From Nitrospinaceae bacterium (GTDB lineage: Bacteria > Nitrospinota > Nitrospinia > Nitrospinales > Nitrospinaceae), in contig JANQEK010000030.1 of the NCBI GenBank assembly GCA_028278405.1, positions 1 through 64,000 on the forward strand: 64,000 nucleotides of DNA, read 5' to 3'. Under the pieces are notes generated by a model, which saw only the letters and a program-made list of their open reading frames with translations, had not been told where the DNA came from and ran no database searches. A program made the position numbers and the translations under genes. Numbering within the stretch: the stretch's first letter is position 1; each line of letters opens with the position of its first letter. Shown here one piece after another: positions 32,229 through 41,187 of the stretch.

Positions 32229-35200
32229 ATGAATTATAAACGAACCCGCCGATGGATCATCGGCGTTTTTTTCATACTCTTGGTAGGAATTCCGTTTCAA
32301 GGGCAGGCGGGTAATCGCCAGGTTACCTTGACGGTCATGCCTTTTACCGCTTTACAGGGTCAGTCTCAAGCTTGGTTGAGCAAAGGGTTGTCCGACCTGT
32401 TTACCAAGAATCTCGGGCAGGTGGACTCTTTTGTTCTACTGGAGAGAACCCGGATGCAGGCGTTCGTGAACGAACTGGAATTGAGCCAGAGCGGTTTGAT
32501 CGACAAGAATCAAGCCTTGCGCATGGGTCGGGTCGCCCGGGTCGATCAGGTTCTTTATGGCAATTACACGTTGTCCGGCAAGGAAATTCGTTTAAATGCT
32601 TTTTTGTTGGAAATGGATTCCCAGGCGATCGTGCAAACAGCGCAAGCTTCCGGAAAGTTAGAACAGATACGGAAGCTGGCTCAACAGATGTCTCTCGATC
32701 TGGTCAAAAACCGGGGTATTAAATTGAGCCGGGAGGAAAGCGAAAAGATCCGCTTTGTGGCCACAGATTCCATTAAAGCCACGGAACACTTTTATACCGG
32801 TATGGATCTGTTTGACCGCGGGCAGTACGCGGATGCCTTTGGACGATTTTTCGCGGCGTCAAAAAACGATCCCAATTATTGGGAAGCTCACTTGTGGATG
32901 GGGCGACTGTTGGAAGCCCAAGCCCAGGTTCGTGAATCAGTTTTGACCTACAGAAAACTGTTCAAAAAAGCTCCCGCCATCGTGGAAGCGCAGGATGCCA
33001 TGATGTTCGCCGGACTGGCCGTCGAGAATCGCTTGCATGATGCGGGTCAGGCGATAGAAATTTATAAAACCCTGTCCGCTAAAAAGCCTCAGACTCCCCA
33101 TAATATTGAAGCCTTGTTTCGACTGGGGGGTCTCCTGGCCGACAAAGGCCGTTTTGGAGAAGCTTATCGGGCTTTTCAAAAAGTTGTCGATTTTCACAAA
33201 AAATACTCATCCAAAAGATTGAGGCAGCGGGGAGGCCTCCGCAATTCTTCTTATTTCAGTTGGCGTCATGCTTCCACGTTACATTGGGATTCCGTTCGGC
33301 AGATGATCGCTCTTTATCCGGACCTTACCGAAACATTGCCTCGCAAGCAATGGCCGCCTCTTCCGACTGGGGCATACCTGATGGATCCCAAAAACCCGGT
33401 TATCAAATCCCGTAAGAACGATATAAAACCATTTTTTAAAGATGTGCGTCCGGGATGGGAAGAATACTATTACGCGATCGTGGTTCCCAATGGCTATGAG
33501 TTTACCGGAGTGGAGATGGAAGCTACCGGTCGAGTGTTCAAGAGAGGAACTTCGGGAGGGCAGTCAGGAGATGACTTTAGAATTCGCGTGCACCCTTTCC
33601 CACTCGCCAGGGATGTCCACAGTTCCTGGATAGGAGCTCTCTATGGTCAAACCCTGAAAACCACCACATTGCGGAAGGGTGTGACCTTTCATGGTGAAAA
33701 CCGAAAAATTATTGTAGTGGAAACAGGAGCCGCCAGTGCTCAGATCGATGGATGGCAACTCAAGGGGCATATTCAGAAAAGAAAACGTAAACCTCAGAAC
33801 GCTTCCCCATTAACCGCACAAATTGGGAAAAATCCGGAGGCTCTGCACTTAAGCACGATTCCTTTTCTCAGCGGAAAATTCTCCGGCAGCAATCGGGAAA
33901 ATCATTTCTACATTCCCAAAAAGGAATTGGCCATGGCCATGGCCCGGAGCGGTCGCATTGGTTTGGTGACGCTTTCCGGAGCGTTGGACGATGCGGAAAG
34001 TGACCTGTGGTTTTCTGAGAGCAAAGATGGAACAACCTGGGAAGCTCCCTTTCGATTACCGATCAATTCTTCCAGTCAGGAATACAACCCTCAGCTGGTG
34101 CCTGCAGAGGATGGGAGTCTCCAGTTGTTTTGGATTTCCAAGCGCAGAGGCCGTGGTTGGGAGCTATGGACCAGCAAACTGTCTCGCAATGATAAATGGT
34201 CGCACCCCAGCCGTGTCCCGCTGGAAACGATCGAACCCTGGAAACCGACCTCCGTTCATATGGCGCAGAAAACCAAATCCAGCGCCAAAGGGTTGATTAA
34301 ATCCCTTTTCAGTAACGAATCAAAGACCCGAAGAAACAAATTTAAAGAATTTTCCAGGGTGGGTATTCCCAGGTTCCTGGAATATTCCGTTACTCAAAAC
34401 CGCCGGGGACAATGGGTCCTGGCATATTATTCTTATGTGAGAAATGGTTTGGTGATTCTTCAGTCCATAGATTTGAAGGACTGGAAAAAGATTTCTGAAA
34501 TCGACACGGGCGCTCCGGTATTCGGTCCTTCCGTGATTCAGGATTCAAAGGGTGTTTATCGGCTGGCTTTGTTTGCCAACAGTGGGAAGGTTCAGGTTTA
34601 CAGTTCTAATCAAGGCCGCCGTTGGTCCAAAAAGGAATACTCCCTGCAATGTTATTGTGAGCCATATTCCAATGAAGTGCATTCCACGCAGCTTATCCCA
34701 AAACCAGACGGACGACTGACTCTGTTGCTTTCGGATAATTTTTACGGATTGCAGTATGCCAACTTCGATCCGGATAAGGATCAACCCAAACTCGATCTGG
34801 TCAGCCGGGTGCGGACGGAGCCATATGCGATCACTCCTTTCAAAAACGGAAAGTATTTGGTCGCTCTCAAGAAAGACCGGGGAGTGGGAATTTACCAGTA
34901 CAAAAACTTCACGACCAGTTCCAAAAACTCGGGAAACGGCATCATTTATACGGAAAGGTCCCAGGATCCATCCGGCAATCGTTGGGAGCGGATTTTTGCC
35001 CACCGCCGTTTTATCTCTTCAGATGTGACGTCTCTGGCGATCGGTCCCAAGGGACGTATCTGGTGGGGAATCGAAAGTGGGCTGATGACGCTGAATGGGG
35101 AAGTCTTTGCGCTGCAGGATGTTTCCAATGGCTTTTTCCACAATTTTGTTACCGATATTGCTCCCTGTTCCGACAGCTATGCCTGGGTATCCTCCAGCTT

Positions 35201-35891
35201 CCATGAATATCCGGAAGTGGGCCGGGTCAACGTCAACCCAAAAGAATACAGATCCTTTATTCCTCTTAAGACCACGCGAGTAAGAATACCAGATGCTCGA
35301 GGTGCCATTTCCGTTATCAAATGTACGGACAAAAACAATGGATTACTGGTCGGCACCACGAAGGGACAATTCATCCATTTCAAAAATAATCGTGCGGTTT
35401 TGAAACATCAATTTCCGTCGGCCGTTACAGCGATCGCAGAAAACGGTCATGGGAAATACTCCATTGGAACCGGAAAAGGGGAAATCCACTTTGTTCAAAA
35501 CGATGTCTCGATAAAAGCCAAAAGTTTCAAAGGCCGGGTGAATGATTTGGCGGTGGATGCGCAAGGCAATCTTTGGGCCGCTGTCGAAGGGGAGGGGCTG
35601 AGCCGCTATCAAAAGGGAAAATGGAAAACGTTCTCTACTAAAACTTCGAAAGTGGCTTATGACCGTATAGGGACATTAACACCGGACAAGTCCAGGGGAG
35701 TCTGGTATGTGGCGCATGGAGAAATGCGTTCCTTTGGAGTGGGATTTTTTGATGGCAAGGAGCACGGATTATACAATCCGTCTCAACGGTTTATAGAAAA
35801 GCCCAGCTCTCTGGATGTGGGTCCGAAAGGCAACGTATGGCTCGGGACCTGGTTCGACGGGGTCTATCAACTGGTGAAAAGCAAAAAATGA
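32229..35891 (+). CDS. Large exported CsgG-like / TPR / beta-propeller protein
   Basis: A 1220-residue protein, probably periplasmic or outer-membrane associated. After a signal peptide there is a CsgG/FlgO-like module (residues ~30-150: LTVMPFTALQGQ, LLERTRMQAFVNELELSQSG, GRVARVDQVLYGNYTL). TPR helices occupy ~190-330 (YADAFGRFFAASKNDPNYWE, LGGLLADKGRFGEAYRAFQK). Two propeller regions follow. The first has sialidase-type Asp-box-like turns (SESKDGTTWE near 597, YSSNQGRRWS near 790). The second is of two-component-regulator type (GRIWWGIESG near 941, GNLWAAVEGEGL near 1112, GNVWLGTWFDGV near 1200). I know no described protein with this order. It overlaps the next gene by four bases. Confidence 0.8.
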   Translation: MNYKRTRRWIIGVFFILLVGIPFQGQAGNRQVTLTVMPFTALQGQSQAWLSKGLSDLFTKNLGQVDSFVLLERTRMQAFVNELELSQSGLIDKNQALRMGRVARVDQVLYGNYTLSGKEIRLNAFLLEMDSQAIVQTAQASGKLEQIRKLAQQMSLDLVKNRGIKLSREESEKIRFVATDSIKATEHFYTGMDLFDRGQYADAFGRFFAASKNDPNYWEAHLWMGRLLEAQAQVRESVLTYRKLFKKAPAIVEAQDAMMFAGLAVENRLHDAGQAIEIYKTLSAKKPQTPHNIEALFRLGGLLADKGRFGEAYRAFQKVVDFHKKYSSKRLRQRGGLRNSSYFSWRHASTLHWDSVRQMIALYPDLTETLPRKQWPPLPTGAYLMDPKNPVIKSRKNDIKPFFKDVRPGWEEYYYAIVVPNGYEFTGVEMEATGRVFKRGTSGGQSGDDFRIRVHPFPLARDVHSSWIGALYGQTLKTTTLRKGVTFHGENRKIIVVETGAASAQIDGWQLKGHIQKRKRKPQNASPLTAQIGKNPEALHLSTIPFLSGKFSGSNRENHFYIPKKELAMAMARSGRIGLVTLSGALDDAESDLWFSESKDGTTWEAPFRLPINSSSQEYNPQLVPAEDGSLQLFWISKRRGRGWELWTSKLSRNDKWSHPSRVPLETIEPWKPTSVHMAQKTKSSAKGLIKSLFSNESKTRRNKFKEFSRVGIPRFLEYSVTQNRRGQWVLAYYSYVRNGLVILQSIDLKDWKKISEIDTGAPVFGPSVIQDSKGVYRLALFANSGKVQVYSSNQGRRWSKKEYSLQCYCEPYSNEVHSTQLIPKPDGRLTLLLSDNFYGLQYANFDPDKDQPKLDLVSRVRTEPYAITPFKNGKYLVALKKDRGVGIYQYKNFTTSSKNSGNGIIYTERSQDPSGNRWERIFAHRRFISSDVTSLAIGPKGRIWWGIESGLMTLNGEVFALQDVSNGFFHNFVTDIAPCSDSYAWVSSSFHEYPEVGRVNVNPKEYRSFIPLKTTRVRIPDARGAISVIKCTDKNNGLLVGTTKGQFIHFKNNRAVLKHQFPSAVTAIAENGHGKYSIGTGKGEIHFVQNDVSIKAKSFKGRVNDLAVDAQGNLWAAVEGEGLSRYQKGKWKTFSTKTSKVAYDRIGTLTPDKSRGVWYVAHGEMRSFGVGFFDGKEHGLYNPSQRFIEKPSSLDVGPKGNVWLGTWFDGVYQLVKSKK

Positions 35892-36667
35892 AGACTCTTC
35901 TCATAGCATTGCTGTTAATGCAGGGCACCCTGGGGATGTCGCCCAAAAAAACGAATTCGCTGATGATCCTTCCTTTCGAAGCCGTGTCTGTTGAAAGCGA
36001 ATATCGATCCCTTGAGAACGGGATTCCAGATATCCTCATGGCCTGTCTTTCCGCCCATTCGGATTCCGTTCAGGTGTTGGATCGGGATCATTTGAATTCG
36101 CTTGCCCAGGAATTGGGGTTGGTTTATGAGACGTCCATGGACCGGAAAAGTGTGGCGCAAATTGGACGTCTGGCTTCGGCCCATTTCATCCTGACCGGAA
36201 GCTTCTGGGTGAACAAGGGAACTCTTGAAGCCCAGATGTTTGTCTATGAGACTGAAACCACCCGATTGATCGGGTCAACGGACTTTCGTGTTCCGGTCGA
36301 TTCCCTGACATCAAGTTGTGAACCTTTTGCCAAAAAAATATCGGCGCAATTTGACAAAATCAAAAAATCCCCGTTCCGCAATCTCAGGACTGAATCGCAC
36401 CCTGAGACGAGCCGCTACATGATCCAGGGATTGGGATTTTATTACAACGGAGAATTTTGGAAGGCTTTTCCGGCATTTCTCAAGGTTTTGGAAATGGACC
36501 CCGATCACGCCAATGCCCGGTTCTGGCTGGGGAAAAGTTATATGCATGCGGGAATGAGCGATCTAGCCGAAATTTCGTTAAAAGAGTTTGTGCGGAGGTT
36601 TCCAAAACACGAGAAATGGAAAGAAGCGCAAAGGTTAATCCAGGAGGAGAATCATGAAAAACACTAA
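35888..36667 (+). CDS. CsgG-like / TPR exported protein
   Basis: A 259-residue protein starting at an ATG that overlaps the previous stop (ATGA). Signal peptide KTLLIALLLMQGTLGMS. The CsgG/FlgO-like part has LMILPFEAVSVESEYRSLEN, VLDRDHLNSLAQELGL and IGRLASAHFILTGSFWV. The C-terminal ~90 residues are TPR helices (YYNGEFWKAFPAFLKVLEMD, ANARFWLGKSYMHAGM). It is thus a compact version of the large neighbour without the propellers. Third CsgG-like module in the operon. The 3' end overlaps the next gene by 14 bases. Confidence 0.8.
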   Translation: MKTLLIALLLMQGTLGMSPKKTNSLMILPFEAVSVESEYRSLENGIPDILMACLSAHSDSVQVLDRDHLNSLAQELGLVYETSMDRKSVAQIGRLASAHFILTGSFWVNKGTLEAQMFVYETETTRLIGSTDFRVPVDSLTSSCEPFAKKISAQFDKIKKSPFRNLRTESHPETSRYMIQGLGFYYNGEFWKAFPAFLKVLEMDPDHANARFWLGKSYMHAGMSDLAEISLKEFVRRFPKHEKWKEAQRLIQEENHEKH

Positions 36668-37322
36668 ATCAAAAATACTCATACTGGGAGTCCTGGTCGC
36701 AGCCCTGGTGGGGATTTTGATGAGTAAAGGCTTTTCCCAGAAAGAAAATACTTCGAACATTGCCAACTGGCCCCCGCAAATCGGGCAGGAATACCCTGAT
36801 CTCGAATTGATCGATCAGGATGGCAATCAATGGAACCTGTCCCGGTTCAAAGGTCAGGTCATCCTGGTTGAACCGATCGGCATGAATTGTCCGGCCTGCC
36901 AATCCTTTGCGGGTGCACATAAAAAAGGACCTTATGGAAATATAACTCCGCAAAAAGGGTTGGGCGACTTTGAGGGATACTTTAATTCCTATGCCGGAGG
37001 ACTGAGCCTGCATGACGAGGGAATTGTATTGGTGGAACTTCTCCTGTACGACCTCACGATGGGGCATCCTACGGTAGCTGATGCTAAAGGATGGGCAAAG
37101 CACTTTGATATGAAAAGCAAAAATAATCATTTCGTCGTTATTCCTGCAAAGGATATGAGAAATAGAGCCAGCTATGATTTGATTCCGGGATATCAATTGA
37201 TCGGCAAGAACTTTAAGCTTCGTTCGGATAGCACCGGTCACTATCCAAAAGATGATTTGTGGCGCAAGCTGCTTCCCATGGTTCCAAAAGTTTTGATGGA
37301 AAAGAAAGGAGGGTCGGCATGA
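36654..37322 (+). CDS. Thioredoxin-fold protein with CPAC motif
   Basis: A 222-residue membrane-anchored or exported protein. The N-terminal hydrophobic helix (ILILGVLVAALVGILMSKG) is followed by a redoxin-type lead-in (PQIGQEYPDLELIDQDGNQW) and the active-site-like NCPACQSFAG near residues 81-90. This fits the TlpA/AhpC-TSA/Sco fold. After the CxxC comes an atypical ~70-residue insertion (HKKGPYGNITPQKGLGDFEG). It could reduce disulfides or carry metal for exported partners. Overlaps both neighbours, so it is firmly part of the CsgG/TPR operon. Confidence 0.75.
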   Translation: MKNTKSKILILGVLVAALVGILMSKGFSQKENTSNIANWPPQIGQEYPDLELIDQDGNQWNLSRFKGQVILVEPIGMNCPACQSFAGAHKKGPYGNITPQKGLGDFEGYFNSYAGGLSLHDEGIVLVELLLYDLTMGHPTVADAKGWAKHFDMKSKNNHFVVIPAKDMRNRASYDLIPGYQLIGKNFKLRSDSTGHYPKDDLWRKLLPMVPKVLMEKKGGSA

Positions 37323-37891
37323 AGTTCAAACTGTTAATCAGCATGGTTTTTTTCGCTCTGGTTTGGGTTCCTGATTTGTTGGCATTGTCTGTGGATGAAG
37401 CTTACAAGGCCATTCCGCATCAACAAACAACATTCGACCGGTCCAGTTTCAATGCCTCCTCCCGCGATGGAATATATCTCAGCAAAATGTTTAGCATTAC
37501 GGATCAGGCCATGGCTGCGCGTGTGGAGCAATTGTCGGCTCTGTATTATTTCAAAGGGCAGGGCGACACAGGTATATCTATCTATAATCAGAAAGTTGAC
37601 GTGCTGATCGAGCAGTTGGAAGCTTTGAATCCTCCGGGGTTTCTTGAAAAACCCCATCAATTGATTTTGGAGTCCATTCAGGAGCAAAAGGAGTTTTTCA
37701 ATGAATGGTCGAACGCCTCAAATTCAAAAAAGAAATCTTTTAGAAACACTTATGCTCGGCACCCTTTGGTTCAAAGTTCCCACCACAAGCTGTTTGCCGC
37801 CTATAATGAGTTAATGCGCCACTTCCCGGAGGAGAACCCACACAACAAGCAGGCCTTTTTCGATCATCTCTGTGCTTTGGATTTTCTCTGA
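37319..37891 (+). CDS. Exported helical protein of unknown function
   Basis: A 190-residue secreted protein starting at an ATG that overlaps the previous stop. Signal peptide FKLLISMVFFALVWVPDLLA. The mature part is mainly helical and starts LSVDEAYKAIPHQQTTFD, with SKMFSITDQAMAARVEQLSA and QLEALNPPGFLEKPHQLILE. It carries several His near the C-terminus (QSSHHKLFAAYNELMRHFPE). It resembles no family I can name. The four-helix look with conserved-seeming His could bind metal or haem, which is conjecture. Confidence 0.7.
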   Translation: MKFKLLISMVFFALVWVPDLLALSVDEAYKAIPHQQTTFDRSSFNASSRDGIYLSKMFSITDQAMAARVEQLSALYYFKGQGDTGISIYNQKVDVLIEQLEALNPPGFLEKPHQLILESIQEQKEFFNEWSNASNSKKKSFRNTYARHPLVQSSHHKLFAAYNELMRHFPEENPHNKQAFFDHLCALDFL

Positions 37892-37917
37892 ATGAATATT
37901 GATTGAGGAGAACCGAA

Positions 37918-38775
37918 ATGAAAAAAATCATAGTTATTTCAATTATAACCTTGTGCATGTTGATGGCGGGCCTGCGCGGTTCGATGATTCCTGTAAATTC
38001 CCTGACAAGTACGGCGGAAGCTGCCTCCGTCAATACGAAGGATTCTTTAGCCAAGGAAGCTTATTTTCTTATCGAGGGTAACGTTTTCAACTCAAGGAAA
38101 ATCAGACAGGCTCTTTCAAAAATTGAGGAGGCCGAAAAACGTAACCCGAAGGATCCCTGGGTTTATATGTCCTCTTCGCTGGCTTATCTGGTCAGAGGTT
38201 TCATGTCCAAAGATTGGTACGAGCTTAAAAACTTTGATGAGACTCATGTGGAGAAATCGCTGGAGCTGGCACGGATGGCCGTCAAGCTCGATAATAAAGA
38301 GAGTCAAACCCATGCTCATTTGGGGCGATTGTACATTCTTACAAAAGATTTTCCCCGTGCGCTTGAGTCCTTAGACCACGCGCTCCGCCTGGATAAGGAA
38401 AGTTTTTACCCCTGGTATTTTAAAGGGATTTTGTTTGAGAAGCAGAGAAAGTGGAGGGAGGCCAAGGATCTGTTTGATGAAGCAGAAAAAAGAGCGCAGT
38501 TCAAATATCATCACATGATTTTGAACAGCCATAGAGGAAGAGTGGCGGTGCATGAGGGGGATATGGTCAAAAAAGAAAGGCTTCTCAAAATTAATATAAA
38601 AAACAATCCGGGAAATATATGGATGTATGACAATTATGCGGATTTTCTGGTCAGCCAGGAAAGGTATGATGAAGCGATTGCCATGTGGAAGAAAGCGGTG
38701 TCCATTCAGCCCTACAACCGTGGCTTCAGAAAAATCAAAGAAACCGAAAAAAGAAAACAAAGAGGCAACAGGTAA
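37918..38775 (+). CDS. Exported TPR protein
   Basis: A 285-residue protein with a signal peptide (IIVISIITLCMLMAGLRGSM) and several tetratricopeptide repeats: ALSKIEEAEKRNPKDPWVYM, QTHAHLGRLYILTKDFPRAL, LDHALRLDKESFYPWYFKGI, YADFLVSQERYDEAIAMWKK. TPRs bind other proteins, here in the periplasm. The start chosen is the ATG with GAGGAGA upstream; a TTG five codons earlier is also in frame. Last gene of the CsgG/TPR operon. Confidence 0.85.
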   Translation: MKKIIVISIITLCMLMAGLRGSMIPVNSLTSTAEAASVNTKDSLAKEAYFLIEGNVFNSRKIRQALSKIEEAEKRNPKDPWVYMSSSLAYLVRGFMSKDWYELKNFDETHVEKSLELARMAVKLDNKESQTHAHLGRLYILTKDFPRALESLDHALRLDKESFYPWYFKGILFEKQRKWREAKDLFDEAEKRAQFKYHHMILNSHRGRVAVHEGDMVKKERLLKINIKNNPGNIWMYDNYADFLVSQERYDEAIAMWKKAVSIQPYNRGFRKIKETEKRKQRGNR

Positions 38776-38818
38776 TTGGTCCCGGTAAAGAGTGGCTTGT
38801 CTTCGATACCGCGACGCG

Positions 38819-39508
38819 TTAACAAGAGTCGTAGCGGTAACCGACGCCGTGAACGGTACGGATGATTTCTGGATTTTGCGGATCTTTTTCGATCAGCTTT
38901 CGAAGTTTGGAAATATGCTGATCGAGGGTGCGGCTGTTGGGAAGATAGGATTGCCCCCAGCAGCGATCGAATAAGGTGTTGCGGTCCACGACCTTCCCCT
39001 GATTGTCGTGCAGCAGTTCGAGAATGCTCACGTCCCGGAGGCTGAGGTCAATTCGGTTGTCGTCTCTAATGGCCCGCAATTCTTCCGGGTAAACCTCCAA
39101 GTCCCCCAGTTTCAATATCCGTTCCTTGCCTTTGCCGGGTTCAGTGGCCAGGTACCGCCGGGTGACCGCGCGGATTCTCGCGACCACTTCGCGGGTGCCG
39201 AAGGGTTTCATAATATAATCATCCGCACCGAGTTCCAGCCCGATCACCCGATCGATTTCTTCCGATTTAGCGCTCAGAAAAATAACCGGTACTTGACTGC
39301 TCTGGCCGCGAATCTCCCGGCACACTGTGTAACCGTCCTTACCCGGCATCATGATATCGAGAAGAACCAGGTGCGGTGATTCTTTCTGATATTTCGTCAC
39401 CGCTTCCGTGCCGTCTACAGCCAAAATGGTTTGGTAGCCTTCGGCTTCCAGCAGATCGCGCAATCCTTCCCGGATGTATTGATCGTCTTCCGCGATTAAA
39501 ATCTTCAT
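38819..39508 (-). CDS. OmpR-family response regulator
   Basis: A 229-residue DNA-binding regulator. REC domain with ILIAEDDQYIREGL, phospho-accepting Asp in LVLLDIMMPGKDG near residue 52, and Lys in DDYIMKPFG. The C-terminal winged helix (LKLGDLEVYPEELRAI, LRDVSILELLHDNQG, RTLDQHISKLRKLIE, IRTVHGVGYRY) is of Trans_reg_C type. The start codon overlaps the stop of the upstream sensor kinase gene (ATGA), so the pair form a cognate two-component system. Confidence 0.95.
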   Translation of the reverse strand: MKILIAEDDQYIREGLRDLLEAEGYQTILAVDGTEAVTKYQKESPHLVLLDIMMPGKDGYTVCREIRGQSSQVPVIFLSAKSEEIDRVIGLELGADDYIMKPFGTREVVARIRAVTRRYLATEPGKGKERILKLGDLEVYPEELRAIRDDNRIDLSLRDVSILELLHDNQGKVVDRNTLFDRCWGQSYLPNSRTLDQHISKLRKLIEKDPQNPEIIRTVHGVGYRYDSC

Positions 39509-41115
39509 TCCGGCCTCCCGGGTGTGTGCAGTTCAATTTTAAAACAGGCCCCCTGGTCCGTAGGCATCAGGGTAAGGTCGCCGCCGTGCAGCCGGGCCAA
39601 ATCCCTGGCGATGCTCAACCCGATTCCGGTGCCGGTGACGCCGTCAGTGATACGGGAATGAGTCCTGTAAAAAGGTTGGAAAATACGGTCGGTGTCCCGC
39701 TTGGAAATTCCGGGACCATAATCGCGAACAAAAATAAAAGTGCGATCGTCTTTGCGACTGCTCTGGATATCCAGCCGTTCCCCAGAAGTTCCGTATTTTT
39801 CCGTGTTGCTGAAAATGTTGTTGAGGATTTGCTCGAGTGCGTCCGGGTCAAACTCGACCCGGTCTCCCGCTCCCGGCTGAAAACGAATTCGCACTCCTTT
39901 GGCTTTTAGTGAAGGGGCGAACATGTTGAGGGCGGTTCTAATGATCTCGTCAACGCGGCCCGGTTCGGGTCGCAGGATCATGCGGTTCTTTTCGGACCGG
40001 GCAAAATTGAGTACGTTGGAGATGAGTCGGGAAAGCCGGTGGCTTTCGGAAGTGATCACATCCAAATAGCGTTTGAACTGTCCCGTTTCCTGCGAATCGT
40101 TTTCACCCAGCAGCTCGGCGTAAAGCCGGATATTGGTCAAGGGAGTTTTCAGCTCGTGGGAAACCTGATTGACAAAGTTCACCTGTTGCTCGGCCAGTTT
40201 CGTTTCTCGGGTGTGTTCGCGATACAAGTAGAAAGCCAGTCCGAACAAAGCTGCACCGACGACGGTCAGGGCACCGGCCACATTGAACCATTTCAATTCT
40301 GCGCCCGTTCCAAGACCCGAACCGAAATATTCCAGTTTCCAACTTCCCAGAGGGGGACTGAGGGGCAGTTGATGCACGGGTCCGTCCACCGGTTCGAAGC
40401 GGCCCCACTGATAGACGACAGTTCCTGCGGCATCGACCAGCCGGATACGAGCATCTCCCAGACGGTCTTCCGGTCCCCCGGTAGCAGGCAGCAGCCCGAT
40501 GATATTGGCTTGCAAACGAATCGGGTCCAGTTCGAACCCGATCCAATGACGGCTCTGGTCCCGCCACCAGAACAAATGGTTCATCTCCGCACCGGAATAC
40601 CAGACATGCCAGCCCTGCAAATCTTTTCCCCCGTCTCCAGGTTGCGCCTCAGGGGCTTTTTGCGATTTCGCGGGGCCACTGCCGGGAACCAATGTGACGC
40701 CGGATTCCTGTGCGTCAAAACTCCCCGACTCCAGACGGGACAACACCGCTCCAGCCCGTTCCAGAAACCCGCGCTCCATTTGGGTGAGCGGTGAATTACC
40801 GGGTGGGAACACCCGTTGATAACGGCTGTCAAAAATCAGCATTTGCCTGACATCGGGTTTTCCGCGCAGGAAAGTGCGAATAGCCGTTGGTGTTTTGGAA
40901 AGGCTGGCAGTTTCTTTAGGGAGCTCGATTTCCAACATTTTGAAATATTGTGAAATGGATTGGTCTACTGCCTGGAGTTGTGAGGTAATCAAGGTTTGGA
41001 TTTGGTGATCATGCAGTCTCTGGTCATCCTGCAAAATACGAATCCCCATCCATGCCAGGAGGACGAGTGGGATCAACACAATCAGTAAAAGGACGGTCAG
41101 AGCCTTGGTTTTCAA
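39505..41115 (-). CDS. Sensor histidine kinase, partner of the OmpR-type regulator
   Basis: A 536-residue membrane kinase. Helix 1 (ALTVLLLIVLIPLVLLAWMG) and helix 2 (AGALTVVGAALFGLAFYLYR) enclose a ~240-residue periplasmic sensor of unrecognised type. A HisKA motif (NQVSHELKTPLTNIRLYAEL) and HATPase_c domain (DYGPGISKRDTD, GTGIGLSIARDLARLHGG) complete it. Downstream regulator overlap shows a single operon. The next gene upstream on the same strand is the VWA protein, 72 bases away; it may belong to the same unit. Confidence 0.94.
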   Translation of the reverse strand: MKTKALTVLLLIVLIPLVLLAWMGIRILQDDQRLHDHQIQTLITSQLQAVDQSISQYFKMLEIELPKETASLSKTPTAIRTFLRGKPDVRQMLIFDSRYQRVFPPGNSPLTQMERGFLERAGAVLSRLESGSFDAQESGVTLVPGSGPAKSQKAPEAQPGDGGKDLQGWHVWYSGAEMNHLFWWRDQSRHWIGFELDPIRLQANIIGLLPATGGPEDRLGDARIRLVDAAGTVVYQWGRFEPVDGPVHQLPLSPPLGSWKLEYFGSGLGTGAELKWFNVAGALTVVGAALFGLAFYLYREHTRETKLAEQQVNFVNQVSHELKTPLTNIRLYAELLGENDSQETGQFKRYLDVITSESHRLSRLISNVLNFARSEKNRMILRPEPGRVDEIIRTALNMFAPSLKAKGVRIRFQPGAGDRVEFDPDALEQILNNIFSNTEKYGTSGERLDIQSSRKDDRTFIFVRDYGPGISKRDTDRIFQPFYRTHSRITDGVTGTGIGLSIARDLARLHGGDLTLMPTDQGACFKIELHTPGRPE

Positions 41116-41187
41116 GATTCAGTTTCGCCTTTCAAATCGGATTTCCCCCGGGAAATCTGCGCTGATCCCCCGGGGAAGATATCCGGT

